A program made the translations under genes and the position numbers. The notes beneath the pieces are model-generated. The model worked only from the letters and a program-made list of their open reading frames with translations, did no database searches and was not told the DNA's origin. From RGIG1752 sp045650425 (GTDB taxonomy: Bacteria > Bacillota_I > Bacilli_A > RF39 > UBA660), in the NCBI GenBank assembly GCA_045650425.1, contig JAZRRD010000044.1, positions 1 to 25,207 of the forward strand: DNA of 25,207 nt. The letters are read 5' to 3'. Numbering within the stretch: position 1 is the stretch's first letter; every line of letters starts with the position of its first letter. Positions 22,847-25,207 of this stretch are shown here, one piece after another.

Positions 22847-23778
22847 TGACTTATGTTAAAACAAATTGGGAAAATGGAAAAACACCAATTAATGCAACTA
22901 ATCTTAATAAGATAGAAGAAGGAATAGCAAATGCAGTAGCAACAGATAGTGAAGCAAGAATATCAAATGTAGTAAGTAGAAATTTATTTAATAAAAATAC
23001 AAATACATCTATTGAATATAGTGTTTATCCTTCTGTATTAAATAATGGTATAAGAGTAATCACAAAATTGGTAGCACAAAATTGTTATCTTGTTTATAAA
23101 TTAAGTAATGAATTGTTAGGTAAAACTATAACACTATCAAGTAATATTATTGCTAGTTCATCTAATCAAGGAATGGCAAGAATATATTTTGGAAATAGTT
23201 CAAACTATGCAGTAACAAATCTTGTAAATTTGGAAACAAGTGGAAGTGTAACTGCTACTCTCCCTTCTTCTTTTACTGATGATACTGATGGCATATATTT
23301 ATTACTTTATGGAAATAGAAATGGAAGTGGGTATAGTGTAGGGGATTATGTTGACTATACTAATTTGCAAATAGAAGAAGGTTTGACACCTAGTAATTTT
23401 GTTCCATATTTGAACCTAGAAGAAGCAATGCAAAACTCAAAAATACAAAAAATAAGTGTTAATGAAATACTTACAATGAAAGAAGGTTTTACTCTTTTAA
23501 ATAGTGATTATATTTACAAAGACAGAAATAGATATTTTGGAGATATAGTTATACAAAAAAATACTGGTAGTTTTAGTTCTACTCAAGATGAGGTTGCAAC
23601 TATGATAAAAAAAACAATGCATGCAAATAATACAGGTTGTTTTATATCAAATAGTGAATGGTCTACTACTAATGTGGCTTATGCTTATATAGCACCTACA
23701 AAAATAATTGTTTGTGACCATAATAATAATGGTTGTAAATGTGCAAAAATACATTTAGATATTGTAGTAAATGAATAG
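22846..23778 (+). CDS. tail tip / putative receptor-binding protein
   Basis: The 310-residue protein opens with YVKTNWENGKTPINATNLNK and IEEGI, a short attachment motif common at the start of Firmicute phage tail-tip proteins. The middle (about 45-185) resembles a beta-sandwich carbohydrate-binding domain, with SRNLFNKNTNTSIEY at its edge and LQIEEGLTPSNFVPYL at its end; this pair brackets such modules in many phage fibres. The C-terminal 100 residues are unrecognised and unusually Cys-rich for this genome (CFISNSE, IVCDHNNNGCKCAKIHLDI), which could bind metal or form disulphides outside the cell. It is the last structural gene before lysis, where host-range determinants are often found. Confidence 0.7.
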   Translation: MTYVKTNWENGKTPINATNLNKIEEGIANAVATDSEARISNVVSRNLFNKNTNTSIEYSVYPSVLNNGIRVITKLVAQNCYLVYKLSNELLGKTITLSSNIIASSSNQGMARIYFGNSSNYAVTNLVNLETSGSVTATLPSSFTDDTDGIYLLLYGNRNGSGYSVGDYVDYTNLQIEEGLTPSNFVPYLNLEEAMQNSKIQKISVNEILTMKEGFTLLNSDYIYKDRNRYFGDIVIQKNTGSFSSTQDEVATMIKKTMHANNTGCFISNSEWSTTNVAYAYIAPTKIIVCDHNNNGCKCAKIHLDIVVNE

Positions 23779-23793
23779 AAAGGAGAATAAAAT

Positions 23794-24090
23794 GTGGATA
23801 ACAAAGAATTGATAGATTTAGGTGAAGTTATTGCTAGTTTAAAATCTGCACATAAAAGAATTGATGAACTGCAATTAGTAACAAAAGCATTTTATGATCT
23901 TGCTAGTGATGTAAAAGTTATGGTTAATGAAATGACTAACATGAAAAAAGATATATCAGATATTAAGTCTAATATAGATGAGTATCACAAAGTAGAACCT
24001 AATAAATTAATATTCAATATCAAAAATACAATAATAACAGGAATTGCAGCAGCAATAGTTGGTGCAGTAATAACATTAATTTTAAAGTAA
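23794..24090 (+). CDS. XhlA-like membrane protein of the lysis module
   Basis: The 98-residue protein has an N-terminal coiled coil (LGEVIASLKSAHKRIDELQL; MTNMKKDISDIKSNIDEY) and one C-terminal membrane helix (about 78-97, TIITGIAAAIVGAVITLIL). This layout is that of XhlA/hemolysin-type proteins, which sit with holins in Bacillus phages and help lysis. The start is GTG 23794, 8 bases after AGGAG (23781-23785). An overlapping ATG at 23792 is out of frame and stops within seven codons. The two downstream genes are a second membrane protein and the endolysin. Confidence 0.82.
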   Translation: MDNKELIDLGEVIASLKSAHKRIDELQLVTKAFYDLASDVKVMVNEMTNMKKDISDIKSNIDEYHKVEPNKLIFNIKNTIITGIAAAIVGAVITLILK

Positions 24091-24102
24091 GGAGTTAAGA
24101 AT

Positions 24103-24405
24103 ATGAACGAAAAATTAATATTGGCAGGAGGACTAATAGTTATATTAGTCCTTTTAATCGTGATTTTAAAACTTTGTAGCAACTTTAGGAACAAAGTATA
24201 TCAATTATTCCTTAAAGCAGAAAAAGATGTTAAAAAGGGTGAAAAAATGAATTATGTGGTGGACCAAATATATCAACTTATTCCAACACCATTTAATTTG
24301 TTTGTAAATGAAACTGCTTTAAGATGGTTGCTACAAAAAATGTTTAATGTTGTTAAAGATTTTTTAAATGATGGAAAAATAAATAAAAATAATGAGGAGG
24401 AATAA
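24103..24405 (+). CDS. candidate holin (single N-terminal membrane helix)
   Basis: The 100-residue protein begins with a long hydrophobic helix (residues 4-24, KLILAGGLIVILVLLIVIL). Next comes a basic amphipathic region (NFRNKVYQLFLKAEKDVKKG) and a helical tail (LRWLLQKMFNVVKDFL). Size, position just before the endolysin and pairing with the XhlA-like protein make it the likely holin, with the soluble tail inside the cell. The single-helix form differs from XhlB-type holins with two or three helices. I recall similar proteins in Firmicute phages but cannot name the family with certainty. AAGGAG (about 24089-24094) precedes the ATG. Confidence 0.65.
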   Translation: MNEKLILAGGLIVILVLLIVILKLCSNFRNKVYQLFLKAEKDVKKGEKMNYVVDQIYQLIPTPFNLFVNETALRWLLQKMFNVVKDFLNDGKINKNNEEE

Positions 24406-24408
24406 TTT

Positions 24409-25092
24409 ATGGCAAAGATTTATGATTATGTAGTAAGTAATCCTAAAATTACATCAAATTATGGTTATAGAATACATCCAATTGATAAAGTAAAAAAATT
24501 TCATTATGGAATAGATATAGTTTCTAAAACTGGAAGTTTAAATTTATTAGCAGTAGAAGATGGTTATGTTCAATTGGTTAGAACAGGACAAGATAAGGCC
24601 AAAACAGGTTATGGTAATTATATATGGGTTAGATACCCTAGATTAGGTATTGCTTTAATGTATGCTCATTGCAAGAGTATTAAGTTAAAGAAAGGTGATA
24701 AGGTTAAAAAGGGAACTGTAATTGCAATTATGGGAACTACTGGTGCTTCTACTGGTGTACATTTACATCTTGGAATGCAACCAATAGGAAAAAGTAATTG
24801 GATGAATCCTTATACATATAACTATGTATTACCATCTACAAAATATAATTTAACTAGAATATTAAAGTTTGGATTAAAAGGTAGTGATGTTACTAAACTT
24901 CAAACTGAACTAAAAAAGAAAGGTTATGATCTAGGCAAGTTTGGTAAAAATAAAGATGGTATTGATGGAGATTTTGGTAATACAACAAAAGAAGCAGTAA
25001 AGAAATATCAAAAAGCATCTAATATAAAAATAGATGGTGTAGTAGGAAGAGATACTGCACATAAATTAGGATGGCTTTATCAAGGAAAATAA
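24409..25092 (+). CDS. endolysin: M23 metallopeptidase with peptidoglycan-binding domain
   Basis: The 227-residue enzyme would cut peptide bonds in peptidoglycan to release progeny. The M23 (LytM-like) domain spans about residues 10-135. Zinc ligands are His32 and Asp36 in HYGID and His120 in HLHLG; His87 (MYAHC) and His118 complete the active site. A PG_binding_1 domain follows (about 150-225): GLKGSDVTKLQTELKKKGYD, DGIDGDFGNTTKEAVKKYQ and IDGVVGRDTAHKLG. No signal peptide is present, so export would rely on the neighbouring holin. GAGGAGG (about 24393-24399) precedes the ATG. Confidence 0.93.
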   Translation: MAKIYDYVVSNPKITSNYGYRIHPIDKVKKFHYGIDIVSKTGSLNLLAVEDGYVQLVRTGQDKAKTGYGNYIWVRYPRLGIALMYAHCKSIKLKKGDKVKKGTVIAIMGTTGASTGVHLHLGMQPIGKSNWMNPYTYNYVLPSTKYNLTRILKFGLKGSDVTKLQTELKKKGYDLGKFGKNKDGIDGDFGNTTKEAVKKYQKASNIKIDGVVGRDTAHKLGWLYQGK

Positions 25093-25122
25093 GAGAGAAC
25101 TTAATGTTCTCTCTCTTTTTTT
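25091..25122 (+). terminator. rho-independent terminator ending the lysis module
   Basis: AGAGAGAAC (25092-25100) pairs with GTTCTCTCT (25106-25114) around a TTAAT loop, followed by C and seven T. It overlaps the endolysin stop codon and would end the late transcript. Confidence 0.88.
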
Positions 25123-25149
25123 ATGCCTGAAAAGTGTAAAATTACTATA

Positions 25150-25207
25150 AAATGGAAAAAAATGGTAAAATAGTATTGACTTATATGGTAAAATATGGTA
25201 ATATATA
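25150..25207 (+). promoter_or_regulatory. possible promoter with repeated ATGGTAAAAT boxes (cut by window end)
   Basis: TTGACT (25176-25181) followed after 17 bases by TAATAT (25199-25204) could be a vegetative promoter. ATGGTAAAAT occurs at 25162-25171 and 25185-25194, with a near copy ATGGTAATAT at 25195-25204 and a weaker ATGGAAAAAA at 25152. The starts are 10, 23 and 10 bases apart and flank the -35 element, as operators might. The gene it would serve is outside the window. Confidence 0.4.

Noticed and set aside
2..25207. Mycoplasma-type code (TGA read as Trp), suggested by the AT-rich sequence
   Set aside because: TGA ends the small membrane protein gene (1059-1061) and the frameshift frame (12820-12822), and all conserved genes read through with TGG for Trp.
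2..25207. tRNA genes, insertion sequences or attachment sites
   Set aside because: No cloverleaf with a GGTTCGA-like arm, no transposase and no integrase or att-like repeat could be supported in this window.

Overview
The window is the late half of a tailed temperate phage or prophage (HK97-type capsid, siphovirus-like long non-contractile tail). It comes from a very AT-rich, low-GC Gram-positive host, a Bacillota or closely related gut-type lineage. This rests on the very low GC content, strong AGGAGG-type ribosome binding sites, XhlA-like and M23 lysis genes, and tail proteins typical of Firmicute siphophages. TGA is used as a stop (1059-1061 and 12820-12822), so the genetic code is the standard bacterial one and not the mycoplasma code 4. 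All genes lie on the + strand.

Layout. (1) 2-1470: a membrane-anchored SPFH/prohibitin-like protein (5' end probably outside the window), a small membrane protein and a sigma/ArpU-like helix-turn-helix regulator. (2) 1471-1905: a late-type promoter with two TGCCACA boxes, followed by about 380 nt of non-coding DNA that folds into an elaborate RNA with a duplicated hairpin module. (3) 1957-2798: an HNH packaging nuclease, a small acidic protein, a terminator and a GC-rich island that is the best cos candidate. (4) 2799-4455: a ParB-like protein, a Mom-family DNA modification protein and an SSB behind a structured leader. (5) 4494-10323: TerS, TerL, portal, ClpP-like protease, a second copy of the small acidic protein and the major capsid protein. 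(6) 10343-12196: head-tail connector, head closure, gp10-like, tail terminator and tail tube proteins. (7) 12209-12836: tail chaperone with a -1 programmed frameshift (A_AAA_AAC plus a stem-loop) that opens a second, start-less frame ending in a strong terminator. (8) 12856-23778: tape measure, Dit, Tal, a DUF859-type protein, a tail fibre with a self-cleaving S74 chaperone, and a further host-contact protein. (9) 23794-25122: XhlA-like protein, candidate holin, M23 endolysin and a strong terminator. The window ends in a possible promoter region with repeated ATGGTAAAAT boxes.

How it works together. The regulator at 1066 probably acts at the promoter directly behind it and switches on the late genes. 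The first thing transcribed is the structured RNA. HNH nuclease, TerS and TerL would cut and package DNA at the GC-rich cos candidate, and the ParB-Mom pair could modify adenines to protect that DNA. Capsid, tail and lysis modules follow in canonical order. Strong terminators inside the late unit (2578-2618 and 12799-12836) suggest that read-through, antitermination or extra promoters set the expression steps.

The most interesting elements are the structured RNA with its duplicated, covarying module, the complete frameshift signal, and the ParB-Mom pair in the packaging region. All assignments come from reading the sequence and knowledge of protein families; no database search was possible.
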